NCBI GenBank assembly: GCA_013339895.1
Contig: JABACO010000032.1
Coordinates: 248,001-312,000 of the forward strand
Source of the DNA: Ephydatia muelleri
Lineage: Eukaryota; Porifera; Demospongiae; Spongillida; Spongillidae
DNA: 64,000 nucleotides
Reading direction: 5' to 3'
The notes under the pieces were generated by a model, which worked only from the letters and a program-made list of their open reading frames with translations, was not told the DNA's origin and searched no databases. A program made the position numbers and the translations under genes. Of the stretch, positions 45,073-57,245 are shown piece after piece (positions within the stretch are counted from its first letter, which is position 1; the number at the start of each line of letters is the position of its first letter).

Positions 45073-45764
45073 TGTGTGTGTTGTGTGTGTGTACACCACC
45101 TGATCATAATCAACCAATCAAATGGTTACACACACAAACCTCATGGTACTGCTAAAAACACACCCACAATTCACTTGAAAACCACACACCCCATATCCAT
45201 AAGACCACACCCCCACACATCCATAAGACCACCCCCCACACATCCATAAGACCACACCCCCACACATCCATAAGACCACACCCCCACACAACCATACGAC
45301 CACACACCCACACGACCACACCCCCACACATCCACAAGACCACACCCACATATCATACCTCCATCTTAAAGGTCCGAGAATTGATGACGTACACCACATT
45401 CCCCACCGCACACCACAGGCTAAGCTTGGCAGCCGTGAGACAGGTGACTTGAGCCTCTTTCCTCTGACACAGCACCACGATCAAGTAGTTGTCCCAATCC
45501 CACTCACCATCTGGTAACGGCCCATTTCCATTTAATACACACCACAATATTCATACCATTCCATACACACCCCTGATCCCTTATATGGGCTGGAATGCCA
45601 AACAGATGATGATGGAGCATTACCTGTGAATCTTCTAAACACAGCTACACTCGCATCTTTCAACAGCACAAACGCTTTACCTCCAAGATGGCTGTGAGAG
45701 GAACATGTGCAGTCAGGACAAACATCCGTAGAACACACTACATCTCCTCACCAACACCAGTGAC

Positions 45765-45842
<78 letters not shown>

Positions 45843-48800
45843 ACACACTCCTCACGTAATGGCTTGTATTCCAGCTTGTAGCTTGTCAGCGTGGATACAT
45901 CTCTTCCAGTTGCTCATAGCCGAGTGGACATACAACCTTCAGGAAGGCAAAGATTGTGACAGGAAACAAGGGGTTAAATAAGCTAGGCAAGGGGTTTGTG
46001 GTACATGGATTGAAACAATAATTGTCTAGCAACTGAACATATGTTGTGTGTGTGCGTGCGTGCACACAAACACACACACACATGCACGCACACACACACA
46101 CATGCACACACACACACACACACACACGCACACACACACACACAACAACACACTTACTCTCCAGTGTCCAGTGCTCCCATCCATACAGTGGCGTGTTTGG
46201 ATGACATACTATCACCACGCTGCTTCCTTGAGGACTGCTTGCGTGTGGTAAGGCCTGGGGACCAGTGGCCACATGAGGTAATGCCTGCTTCCCTTCCACC
46301 CAATCACATGATCCATACACACCTGCTATTCATTACAGCTGTTAAGCTGAGCTATGAAATAATTTGCTTCATATATGGACCTCAAAAGACTCCAATTGGA
46401 GCTCACCATCCTATTTCCTCAATAGTAAGTATTTATGGCTACACCCATCCATAACCACACCCCTTTAGTGGCTGACCACACCCACCTGTTGTGGCATCAG
46501 GGTCATTGGGATCAAATGCTGGAACAGTACAGATGCAGCAGATGGGCGTGGCACACACAGGGAATGTCTCCATCACTTCTCCCACTGTAGCTGCATCAAT
46601 CACACTCACCTGTAAGGTCAGGGGAGGAGGGTGGGAGAGGGAGGGAGAGGGGAGGGAGGGAGAGGAGAGGGAGGAAGAGGGGAGGGAGGAAGTGGGGAGG
46701 AGGGAGTCAGACTTCCATTCATCAACACAAGGTTGGATCAATAAGTGGTGATGTATTTGCACATGACAGCTACATGTGTGTGTGTGTGTGTGTGTGTGTA
46801 CAAGGTGTGTATTGTGCAAGTCCATATATGGCTGGCGTTACCTTAGTTAGACTGGGCACCCCTGTGACCACCCATATGAGGCTAGTGCTGGTGCCATCAC
46901 CCTCTTTGAAGGCAGGGGGTGGATCCTTCTTGACCCTGATGGCTGACATACAGTCTTCTAGGTACACAGCTGGAGAGATAGCTGCTGCACACAGAATCTG
47001 AAAATGTTCATACATACATGGCAACTGCATCATCAAGTTCTAAATGGAGCACACCCACACACACTTACATCTCCACCTTCTTCAAGACTGCTCACAGGAC
47101 GACATGTATTGATATTTGGGAGAAAGGACTGGGGAGGAGGTCCATGGGTGCCATTGTCGTGGGTGTGGTCATGAACAGACAAAGCCCAGCTGGCGGAAGT
47201 GAGGTAAGCCTCCTCTATACACAGAGTATCGATTGGACCATTGGTCAGACACACACACACATGGAGACCATTTTACCTTGTTTACGTGTAAGTCTCTTGA
47301 AGGTTGGAATAGTTTTGGTCTTTGAGTAGCCAACAGCTCCAGGCAATCCGAAGCTAGAATAGAGCCACTATATGATCTCCTCCCCAGCCCCATATCTCCC
47401 AGACCTACCCTCCTCCCCAGCCCATATCCCAGACCTATCCTCCTCCCCAGCCCCATATCCCAGACCTACCCTCCTCTCCAGTCCCATATCCCAGACCTAC
47501 CCTCCTCCCCAGCCCCATATCCCAGACCTACCCTCCTCCCCAGCCCCATATCCCAGACCTACCCTCCATCTTCCTCTTCACTGGCTTCTTTGCCTCCATT
47601 TAGCAATGGTTTCCGTGGAGACAATGACTCAGCATGCATATCTTCCATCTGTTTCCTCTTGTTGGAACTGAACACTGCAGTGAAACTGAAAGAGACCATC
47701 AGCTGTGCACACCATCACCAAAAACACTCACTAGTCCACCCATCTTGACCTCCTCTCCTTCTTCTTGAACACTGACAGCTCATCACTCATCCTTTGGGGA
47801 GGGAGGGAGGGAGGGAGGGACGGAGGGAGGGAGGGACGGAGGGAGGGAGGGAGGGAGGGAGGGAGGGAGGGAGGGAGGGAGGGTAGGAGGGAAAAACAGT
47901 TGGTAAGAGTGTTCAGAAAGCGGTCAAAGGTTACCTTATCTGCTCTAACAGTGACAGGTACTTCTCTTTAAACTCATTTCTCTCTCTCAGTAGCCTCGTA
48001 ACCTCCAATCTCGTGATTCTTGTACCATCTGCACTTTCTGAAACCTGTGTGATCATAAGACATATGTCAGGACATGTACGCGACATCATGTGTTTTCCAA
48101 TTAGAGCATACCATGACATTCAGATGGCAAAACTTTCACTCACTTCTCCATTTAGTGCTCCCCGTTCCTGCATCTCTTTTATTTGTTGCTTCTGTTTCTT
48201 GACCTCTTGCTCTGCTTCCTTGAGTTGGGCATTCAGTTTCTCTTTCTCTGTTGTGATTTCAACCAATTGGGCCTTTGATGACTCAACTGAACTGATAGAG
48301 GAGGTGTGGTCAAGCGGGTGCCAACAGGTCCCCATTCCAGTGGATGGGGATCCATTTCAAAGACTCACAGGTTTGCGTCTCTGAGAAGATTGGTGACTGC
48401 ATCCAGTTGCTTTACCAAATCTATTCTGTGAATAACCTAACCTGGTAATAATGCAAGCTTCACCCATCCCTGAGACTGTGGGATCACATGACCTCCCACC
48501 AACCCTCACTGGATCACATGACCTACTCACCCACCCTCAGAGGATCACATGACCTTCTCATTCAAGGTCAGTGGATCACACGACCTCCTCACCCAAGCTC
48601 AGTGGATCACATGACCTCCTCACCCAAGGTCAGGGGATCCCCCCAAACCCCATGGCCTCCCCACCCACCCTCAGAGGATCACATGACCTCCCCACCCACC
48701 CTCAGAGGATCACATGACCTCCTCCGCCCACATATCCTGCCTCAATGCTTACTTTGCTGTGTTCAGTTGCTCATTTTCTGTGATAATTTCTTCCATTCCT

Positions 48801-48894
48801 CCAACATCTGTGCATGTGTGTGCGTGTATGTTGGAAACCACAGATAAGAATACACACACGCACACACACACACGCACACACACACACATGCGCG

Positions 48895-48928
<34 letters not shown>

Positions 48929-49221
48929 CACACACATACACACGTATATTCAACCTTTCAGCTCATCAAATAATGATGTCTCATGATCAAAAGGGTCATC
49001 CCAGCTCTCCAATGTGCTGTCAAGTACGTCTTGTTCCTCCTCCATACTCGGCTGCTCCATCTGGAGCCCACCCAGAGTGTGTTCATCCAAAGCATGTTCC
49101 TGAACAGAATGTGCTTCTAATAGAACATCATTTGAGGTAGCCACTTCTGAAGGTATCACAGGGGTGCCATGGAAACCATCCAGTAAGCTGAAGGGTTAAA
49201 GGTGGTATGTACACACACACA

Positions 49222-49296
<75 letters not shown>

Positions 49297-52200
49297 CACA
49301 CTACAATATAGATGTGTCCCCAGATAGCCAGATCACTGCAAGTGTTATCTTATCAGTGCAACCACATGTGGAGATACATCAGGTGACCTTGGGCCTGTTC
49401 CATACACCACGTGATCAGGTGATACATGACAATGTCCATTAGAGATAGAATATATCTGCTAGGCCATCTCTTACATGGGAGGGAACAGGTACCTGCTAGG
49501 CCCATCACTAACAAGGGAGGGACTGGGGACCTGCTAGGCCCATCACTAACAAGGGAGGGACTGGGGACCTGCTAGGCACATCACTAACAAGGGAGGGACT
49601 GGGGACCTGCTAGGCACATCACTAACAATGGGGACCTGCTAGGCACATCACTAACAAGGGAGGGACTGGGGACCTGCTAGGCCCATCACTAACAAGGGAG
49701 GGACTGGGGACCTGCTAGGCCCATCACTTACAAGGGAGGGACTGGGGACCAGCAAGGGAGGGACTGGGGACCAGCTAGGCACATCACTTACATTTCATCA
49801 TTTTGGACGGTGTGCAGTGCTTCCTGGTACACACCAGCCCTGGAGGTACCAGTGGATAGGAGAGGGGGAGGAGGAGGAGGGGAGAGAAGGTCTGGGGACG
49901 AGTTTGTTTGAGACATGTCATCTGTAAAGAGATGTTCGATGGAATCATAGCAACATCCCTTATCTACATACCTCTGGAACATCCCTTGTCTACACACCTC
50001 TTAGTGGACATTAGAGCATACACAGAGATAAGATAGCAGTCTCAAGGCAGGAGAGGTCCAGAGGAGGGTGGCAGTGAGAGACCTCCCTATTCATCTGGGT
50101 CTCCACAAATACCACACAGGGTGGTGACCGATGACATGCTCATCACTGCCTGATACTGTACAGTTGCCCGTGGCAACAAGCTAGTCTAGTGTGGCTTCTT
50201 CGGTCACTAGGGGTGGGATCATTGGGGGTGTGGTCACTCAGCCAGCAATGTGTGGGAGGGGCAGATGTCTAGTGAATGTGTGACAAGGGTGACAAATATT
50301 TGATTCATGCAAAGCAAAAAGCCTATTCAGTAGATTGTAATGTGTGTTGCACACACCATGACATTGTTTGGCCAGCAAAGTAGTCCACATGAGGGAAAGG
50401 TCCCAACTCCATCCCTCTCAAAGTTCTTTTTCCTCCTCCCCTCCCTCCTCCCCATTCCCATCTCACCCTCCCTCCTCCCCCATTCCCATCTCACCCTCCC
50501 TCCTCCCCATTCCCATCTCACCCTCCCTCCTCCCCATTCCCATCTCACCCTTCCTCCCCATTCCCATCTCACCCTCCCTCCTCCCCATTCCCACCTCCTT
50601 CCATTCCCTCAGGGCAGGTGACAGCTCTCTTCAGATTTGGTGTGGCAGGTAAGTGACGTTTTCGTCTTGCTTCAATGCTCGGTGCAAAGTTTTGATATCC
50701 CGGAGATCGTTTGAGAAGGGATGGGGAGGAGGCATTACCATGGCTTCTGAAAGTGAACGAGTAAAATGGAACACAGGAACATACATGTATGGAGTGGATG
50801 GTAGGTACCTCTTGTGGTCACCTGCTCTCGCTGCCTTCAGTAGCTCTATGCTTTTGATCAGCTGAAGAGATAGAGTAACCACCCATAGTAACCACACCCC
50901 ATAGTAACCACACCCCATAGTAACCACACCCATAGTAACCACACCCCATAGTAACCACACCCCATAGTAACCACACCCCACAGTAACCACACCCCTAGAG
51001 AAACCACACCCTAACTCCTCCCACACATGGAAGTGGACAAATCAAAGCTATTCCATTCATGAATGGTTTGTTTTTTTGTGGGCCCAATTCAGTTTCAATA
51101 CCAGGCTGAATTGTGGGCGTGGCTTAGACATGCTTGAATGCAGGTGGGTGTGGCTGTGAGGATGCTTCTCACCACACCATCCTCTAGCTCCAACCCTGGC
51201 ACACTCACACCAGCACTGATACGACTGTTACCACGTTACCATGGAAATGTTACCATAGCAGTGTTACCATGGCAATGCTACCAGTGCCAGGATTCTACTT
51301 AATGCTAGGCAAATGAAACAGTGGATGGTGGTTTCTGATGGTATGGGTTTAGAGGTGAATTGTTTCATCTGGAATCTATCTTAATTGTTACCATGGCAAT
51401 GTTACCATGGCAATGTTACCATGGCAATGTTACCCACCTCAATATTCCTGTCATGTAGCTCCTTCTTCTCTCTCTTTAGCTGCTCTGTTCTCTCCTCATA
51501 TGTGCCAACTGGAGGAGGGTGTGGTCACGTGATCCACCACCAATTAGTGATGAACTTACTCTGCTCAAGTTGAGTTCTGTTCTTAGCAGACAAATCTCTG
51601 TTATCTAGCTCGAGTTTACGACTGTGTTCTCTAAGGAGTTTGTTGTCCTGATCAAGTGTGGCTTCTATGTGCATAGCTTTCTGTGAGGCAGGAAACATTA
51701 ACTGGCTTCACCAGCCATCATCATTCACACACATAGATCTTCCATCCTGACCACACCCACAACATTGAAGCATTTATAACATAAATGGACCATTCCAAGG
51801 TCATGTTATTCTAATTGGAGTGCTCCCACAAAATATGATTCACTCGTGTGTCTGGGATGACATATGGCTTCTAATAGTTGCATGGTCATGTGACAACTCA
51901 GCTAGAGGGTGTGGCTATGTACATGGAGGGTGTGGCTATGTATATGAAGAGGGTGTGGCTATGTATATGAAGAGGGTGTGGCTATGCATATGAAGAGGGT
52001 GTGGCTATGCATATGAAGAGGTGTGGCTATGAACAGTACCTCACTTCAAGAACAGCTTGCTCAGTTGTGTTATGTGTTTGCTTTTTCATTCATTCAACAA
52101 ATGGGATCGTTTCTGTGAAAAGGGACCTAACGCATGTTTTTTCAAGATATTAATTTTTTAGTTGTTCATATTCTAGAAGCCTGACATGTCTACACATTGC

Positions 52201-54294
52201 TTCTTACGCACTGAGAATCGGAGTATCTGTCATGGAGTTGTAAGGCTCTGAATTTTTAATTAGCCATACATTTCAACACAAGTGTTACATTTCTATTGCG
52301 CGTACTGGAAATTTAATCATGTTTGCATTAGATCCCTTTTCAAGGAAATGATCACAAATCGATTATTTTTGCTTAAAACTGTTATAATTTGAAAGGATTT
52401 AGTGTGATGTAGTGTGGTTGTGTGGTGTGGTGGTGTAGTGTGGTGTGGTGGTGAGTTGGTAGTGGTGGTGTGGGTGGGAGTGTGGTGTGGGGGGGCGGGT
52501 GGGGGGTGAGGGGTGGCGTGTGGGTGGGGTGGGGGGGGGTGGGGGGGGGGGGGGGGGGGGGGTGGGGGGGGGGAGGGGGGGGTGGTGGGGGGGGGGGAGG
52601 GGGGGGGGTGGGGGGGGGTGGGGGGGGGGGGGGTAGGTGGGGAGGGGGGTGGGGGGGTGGGTGGGGGGGGTGGGAGGGGGTAGGGGCGGGGGGGGGGTGG
52701 GGGGGGGGGAGGTGGGGGGAGGGGGGGGGGGTGGTTGGAGGTGGGGGGGGGGGGGGGGTTGAGTGGGGGGGGGGGGGGGGGGTGGGGGCGGGGTGTGGGG
52801 GGGGAGGGGGGTGGGGGGGGGGAGTGTGGTGGGGGGGGGGGGGGGGGAGGGGGGGGGGGGTGGGGGGGGGTGGGGTGGGGTCAGGGGGGGGGTGTGGGTT
52901 GGGTGGTAGGGGGTGGGGGGGTGTGTCGGTGTAGTGTGGGGGGGGTGTGGGGTGGAGTGTGGTGGGGGGGGTGGTGGTGGGTAGTGTGGTCGTGGATGAG
53001 GGTAGTGTCGGGTGGGTTGGTGTTAGTTGTAGGTGGTGGTGTGTGGTGGTGTAGTGTGGCTGTGGTGTAGGTGTGGTAGTGTGTGTGGTGGTTGTAGTGT
53101 CGGGTCGGTGGTGCTAGTGCTGGTGGTGTGTGTGGTGTGTGGTTGTGATGTGTAGTGTGGTGGATGTTGGTGTGGTTGGTGTAGTGTGGTGTGGTGGTGT
53201 AGTGTGGTGGTTGTTGTAGTGTGGTGTCGGTGGTTTGTAGTGGTGGTGTGGTTGTGGTGTGGTGGTGCTGTAGTGTGGTTGTGGTGAGGGTTGTGGTGAG
53301 GGGACAAACAGTTCCTGAAGGACAATAGCCAAGACCAAGTAATGCAGTTGTGTTGCTTGAATGTGTGCACGGGTGTGTGTGTGTGTGGTGTGTGTGTGTG
53401 TGTGTGTGATCATGAGGTAATAAACCACAGTCTTGACCACACCTCCTCTGCTTCCTTCCTCTTGTTCCTCTCCCTCTCGTATTGTGCTGTCAGCTGTCCA
53501 TTCTCTTCATTCACTTCTGACAAAGCTGTCAGGTGGTCCTGTTGGAGGTGGCATTGGCATCAGTGTTACCATGACAACACACTTTTGTGAAGAATTACTC
53601 CATATCCCCAAGAGATCCACCTCCAATAATTGAATAACTGGATTCATATTTTCTGCTACCATGGTTATTGGCTGATGTGTTACTGCATCCTAGGCAGCCT
53701 TCAAAGTGCTCACACACAAACCTCACACTGCTATGGCTGCCATCCTTACCTGGTCACCCTCACACCACACCCCTCTCACACCATACCTCACCCACACCCC
53801 CTCTCACACCACACCCCCTCTCACACCACACCTCCTCTCACACCACACCCTCCACACCCTCACCTTGTTGTCTGCCAGAGAGGAGTCGAGACTCTCAAGT
53901 ACACTGACCACTAGAGGCATCAGGTTGGTGATGGACTGGGGACCATAAAGGCCTATCAGGTTTTGGAACTCTTCATAAATGCCTTGAGCCAAGACCTGAT
54001 GGAGAGGGGAGGAGGTTAAATGCTGGTGTGGGTAATCCCTATGACTATCCCCCAGTCAAGGGACTATGATGTCATTGGTTTTAAAAACATACTACTTTAA
54101 ACACAGCTGCATTCAAGCATCTAGCTTACACAACACACCCAGTGTCAATAAAAACATAGAGGCTACACACATAGAATGAAAGAGAAAATAGCCTCTTGTT
54201 GTCTCCATGGTATCAGGATGTGCATCCCACTAACCTGCACTCGCTCTGATATGACAAGGTCGTCCTTTCCACCATCTTCAATCACTTCAGTCAT
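43543..54294 (-). CDS. MAPK8IP3: JIP3/JIP4 (MAPK8IP3/SPAG9) scaffold protein, about 26 exons
   Basis: Start MTEVIEDGGKDDL in exon 54297-54235, then 53995-53864 (VLAQGIYEEFQNLIGLYG, NLMPLVVSVLESLDSSLADN: RH1 domain), 53538-53443, 51680-51560, 51508-51438, 50861-50809, about 50746-50595, 49921-49792, 49187-48955, 48807-48753, 48425-48369, 48291-48144, and 48044-47935 (TRLEVTRLLRERNEFKEKYL: RH2 domain). The C-terminal half is the WD40-like region: 46985-46840 (ILCAAAISPAVYLEDCMSAI, LIWVVTGVPSLTK), 46615-46490 (VSVIDAATVGEVMETFPVCA), then HATVWMGALDTGE, LYVHSAMSNWKRCIHADKL, KAFVLLKDASVAVFRRFT, LSLWCAVGNVVYVINSRTF, KKAEVNQMVTIGEGVWISF, LLATYSCLWVGTENGIIVSF, FSPFCNVEHMQLSIHNHV, and last exon to 43543 (FIVSFGEGHLDLRT ... 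YIMVWDLVP). These proteins link kinesin-1 and dynein/dynactin to vesicles and bind JNK-pathway kinases. Coiled-coil exons join in frame; I did not verify every WD-region junction. Confidence 0.93.
44530..44750. repeat. Purine-rich minisatellite in a MAPK8IP3 intron
   Basis: Repeats of 'gggagagaggaagga'. Open Ser/Leu/Pro frames on the minus strand are artefacts. Confidence 0.93.
45040..45345. repeat. (GT)n tract and 'ccacacatccataagacca' minisatellite
   Basis: GT repeat at 45042-45090, then about six variants of a 24-bp unit at 45185-45345, in a MAPK8IP3 intron. Confidence 0.9.
45764..46145. repeat. (CA)n microsatellites in MAPK8IP3 introns
   Basis: Pure CA at 45764-45841 and an impure CA tract at 46065-46145, flanking the exon that codes LYVHSAMSNWKRCIH. 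Confidence 0.95.
47365..47570. repeat. 31-bp minisatellite, about 6 copies
   Basis: Unit 'ctcctccccagccccatatc' plus 'ccagaccta'-type sequence, in a MAPK8IP3 intron. Confidence 0.93.
47793..47885. repeat. (GGGA)n microsatellite
   Basis: Almost pure GGGA repeat with two 'cgga' variants, in a MAPK8IP3 intron. Confidence 0.95.
48480..48725. repeat. Minisatellite of 'ggatcacatgacctcc' units
   Basis: About seven diverged copies of a 31-33 bp unit in a MAPK8IP3 intron. Confidence 0.9.
48850..49295. repeat. (CA)n tracts flanking a MAPK8IP3 exon
   Basis: CA-rich blocks at 48850-48945 and 49210-49295, either side of exon 49187-48955. Confidence 0.95.
49490..49790. repeat. 38-bp minisatellite, about 8 copies
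   Basis: Unit 'ggacctgctaggcccatcac' plus 'taacaagggagggactgg', with some truncated units. Confidence 0.95.
50405..51005. repeat. Two minisatellites in MAPK8IP3 introns
   Basis: 50440-50600 is built of 'ctccccattcccatctcacc' units. 50878-51000 is built of 'tagtaaccacacccca' (16 bp, about 8 copies). The exons 50861-50809 and about 50746-50595 lie between them; the second appears to run up to the first array. Confidence 0.9.
51895..52035. repeat. 'gaagagggtgtggctatg' minisatellite
   Basis: About six copies of a 20-24 bp unit, adjacent to the MITE at 52105. Confidence 0.9.
52105..52353. mobile_element. MITE family 1, copy with 8-bp target-site duplication
   Basis: 249 bp. Left end 'gatcgtttctgtgaaaaggg' pairs with the right end (reverse complement begins 'gatcatttccttgaaaaggg'). 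Flanks are acaaatgg and acaaatcg, 7 of 8 identical, as expected for hAT-type insertion. No coding capacity. It lies in a MAPK8IP3 intron; relatives are at 35007-35234 and 61610. Confidence 0.9.
52415..53310. repeat. G-rich (GGT/GGGGT)n tract, about 0.9 kb
   Basis: 52480-52990 is mostly runs of 3 to more than 10 G separated by single T, A or C; the flanks are GTGGT-type repeats. The G-runs are on the non-template side relative to window plus and thus C-rich in the MAPK8IP3 pre-mRNA. Many four-run groups could form G-quadruplexes in DNA. Gly-only reading frames here are artefacts. Base-level accuracy of such a tract is doubtful. Confidence 0.93.
53740..53860. repeat. 'ctctcacaccacacccc' minisatellite
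   Basis: About six copies next to the donor of MAPK8IP3 exon 53995-53864. Confidence 0.88.
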
Positions 54295-54489
54295 CACCTA
54301 AGCCCAACAAAGACTGGTACTGAGTACTGAATCAGCTATGAGCTAGCCAAGCATATTTTGAAAATGGCACTATAGAAACGCTCCACACCACTACACTGGC
54401 CATTCTAGACGTACACCAGACATGGACACGCCACCACATAACCCTACCAAGATAACATCCCTGACCGGACACATAGTGTTGTACACACT

Positions 54490-54623
54490 CACACACAACT
54501 CACACACACACACACACACAACACACACACACACACACACACACGTAACCATACGTTGCTGTCGAACTTAAACGTCCGTAAGCAATTTGAAGCACGCGCG
54601 CGCGCGCGCACAAACACACACAC

Positions 54624-54675
<52 letters not shown>
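54490..54675. repeat. (CA)n and (CG)n tracts
   Basis: CA repeats at 54494-54545 and 54610-54675 with a short alternating CG run at 54596-54609, in the 5' intron of MAPK8IP3. Confidence 0.95.
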
Positions 54676-54677
<2 letters not shown>

Positions 54678-54889
54678 ACGGAATACACACCCTTAGTAAT
54701 CGATCGCTTTGACATGAAAATAAAGATCGCATCACTCAAGTCATTCAAGACGGACACGAATCCATCAATACCGCTATGAATAGCAAATAACATTTCAAAA
54801 TGTGTCAGTAGCCGTAGGATGAAACTAGACCAGAGCATGTTTTTCAAGACTGTGTGCACAAAATCGAAAGCTTTTGAGAGCAACATCCA

Positions 54890-54960
54890 CTCACCGAGGA
54901 AGCTTTTTAATCTTCGAAGTTCGCCAATTCGTACACTCGAGTGCAAAATTTCGGAGGCGC
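54890..54960 (-). promoter_or_regulatory. Possible 5' untranslated exon of MAPK8IP3
   Basis: On the minus strand 'aagcttcctcg' is followed by a strong donor GTGAGTGG (about 54893). The next acceptor is at 54298, just before the MTEVIEDGG start. The frame through this block (MHSSVRIGELRR...) runs through the donor and is not joined to the JIP frame, so it is best read as leader. Transcription probably starts near 54960-55060. Confidence 0.5.
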
Positions 54961-57245
54961 TTAATTAGTGCGATATATGTTAATCGCGCGCAAACACAAA
55001 TACGTTGAAGTTGTGCACTCTTTTGAGCCGTGAAGGAAGACAACGGCGCTCATGATACGCACGCGTGCATACGTAGTTATATATCCTTGACAAGTGTAAT
55101 GGATAGGTATAGCAACTGTTTGTCTTGTGTGCTCTATCAAAAGTTGCAAGATTAAGCACTTTGCATTATTAACTCAGGAGGGAGGGAGGGAGGGGGTACT
55201 TTGTTCGGAACATTTGCCCACATTCTCCTCACGTTTGTGATAGTGATAGCAGTCAGATAATCTGTTCCTGATCAATGAGGATCACGTGTCATAACACCGT
55301 GCCGGTCGCCCCCCACACAAGAGATATCTCCAATGCGATGTACTCTTCTCCCGTCTGAATCCATTGCGCGTGCGCAGAAAGCGCCCTATACACGACACAC
55401 ACTTGCCCTACACGCGCTCAAACAGCAACATGTTTGAAGTATCCAATATGAGCTACGCTCAATTACAATTTCATCACATAGGTAGTCGTTAAGAGTACTG
55501 TACTGGTTCCCAGGCCAGTGCCTGGTCCTCAGGCCAACACAGGGTCGGTTGCCAGGTACTCAATGCAGGCCGTCCTGAGAACGATGTCACACGAGAATTG
55601 AAACAGCTGACAGAAAGTCTTAAAGTTTCGATTGAGTCTGTCATTGAACCTGGGGAGCAGCTGAAGAGAGAGAGGAGGAAGGAAGAGAGGGAGGGAGAGG
55701 GGGAAGAGAGGAGAGGGAGATGAGGGAAAGGAGGATCCAAGGTGTACGCAATGTTAAGGTACGCATTTAGATAAACACACAAGTTATAATGATAAACACA
55801 CCAGTTATGAAGATTACAAAGCTAAGTGAAGCGTCCAGTGACCACAATAGTGACCACAATTCATACAATTGAATTTAGTAATAACTGTTTACAACATGCA
55901 AATTGGAGCACTTATTTGCTGGTGTAGTTTGCAGAACGAACTTTAATTGCCCACAATCACAACAATACAAGCTTTGTACAGCTGTGGGTATTGCTTATTT
56001 AATGTTTTCCTCATAGAAGAACTGAAACGAAAGATATTAATGGAATACAAAAGGTTTTATAAAACACCTGACCCCACACATCTCCAACACCTGACCCCAC
56101 ACATCTCCAACACCCGACCCCACACATCTGGAACAGTCGCCAACAGATGAAGAGATCTGTAGATTTAACTAAAGGGTTCCATTCTATCTCTGTTCTCATG
56201 TAGCAGACATAATAAAAGTCATGTTCCGTCTTAGTGAAACGATTGTAGCACTAAGATATGGCTTTGGTATGGTTTAGTTCTGGCTTTGTAGTGATTAAAA
56301 TACAACCTAACACCAAAGTAAGCCATCACTAGACATGTAATTTGATGTCATCGTTTAACTGCAGTTTAAATGTGTTTATATAAAACGTTTGCATTGCTTG
56401 ATAGGTATGTAGTACAACATGGCGTGAATGGAAGTTCCACTACAGTGTTTAGTAATCAGCAGCATTAACAAGTTAACATGCTGGCAATCTGTTAATAATG
56501 ATATCTCACAAATTATCAGCCTACAAAGAGGAGGAGGTGAGGCACATATATAGAGGTAGCAGTTGAAAAATAAACACCAGGCATGTGTTAATGGTATCTA
56601 GGAACACTGGTGAACGCATGTGTTCAGTTTTATATGCTACGTTTGAAATTACTCAATCCTTTCAGCTATCTACACAGCTTCATTGATACAGTGTGCTTTA
56701 CTATAAAATGGTGTTGCACACTTTGCAGAATTACTTAACATGTACAAAAGTGTCACAAAGATCATGGTTTTATCTTTGTGTTAAAAAACAAGACTGCAAA
56801 GTGCTATGATCATTGCACTAAAACGGAACGTGACTGCTACACTGAATGCAACAGACTAGCAGCCTTTAGGCACAGTCAATGGATCAGCTTTATGCCAGAT
56901 ATTTACACAAAGGCTAAAAAGGCACCCCTCTTGTCTCACTATATAATTAACTTTTAATAAGTGTGCACCTCCCCCTTAATAAATTCCTGGATCCGCCCCT
57001 GAGTACCAGAGGCTTATGGCACATTTCTAGTGTATGTTATTGCAACATAATGATTTTAGACAAAGCTTTTAATCAATGTTGGATCAGGAAGCTACATCTT
57101 GCACCTGGATCCAACAAATCAATTTCTAGCTCACGTTTAGTCTATTTGAAAATGGATACTTATTTTCAACAAGAGTACCACCCACTCATTCCTAAACCAG
57201 TTTGGCACTAGGAATTGAGAGTACAACATTCGTGTGTACATAGGT
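54961..57245. other. Intergenic region with one candidate exon
   Basis: Minus strand 55664-55529 follows an acceptor ('tctctctcttcag') and reads LLPRFNDRLNRNFKTFCQLF then QFSCDIVLRTACIEYLATD to a TGA. An alternative acceptor 11 nt on opens another frame to 55489. Either could be a last exon of the upstream secreted gene, but no phase-compatible link is proven. 56070-56130 is a 3-copy 23-bp repeat, and 56975-56990 ('cctggatccgcccctg') resembles a hAT end. The rest holds nothing I can support. Confidence 0.45.

Noticed and set aside
52470-53070. Glycine-only open frames of 110-154 codons
   Set aside because: Produced by the G-rich tract; no start context, no domain, no partner exon.
54500-54946. 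148-codon minus frame as N-terminus of the JIP protein
   Set aside because: It ends in a CA repeat and does not connect in frame; the JIP start MTEVIEDGG in the next exon fits better, leaving this as leader plus intron.
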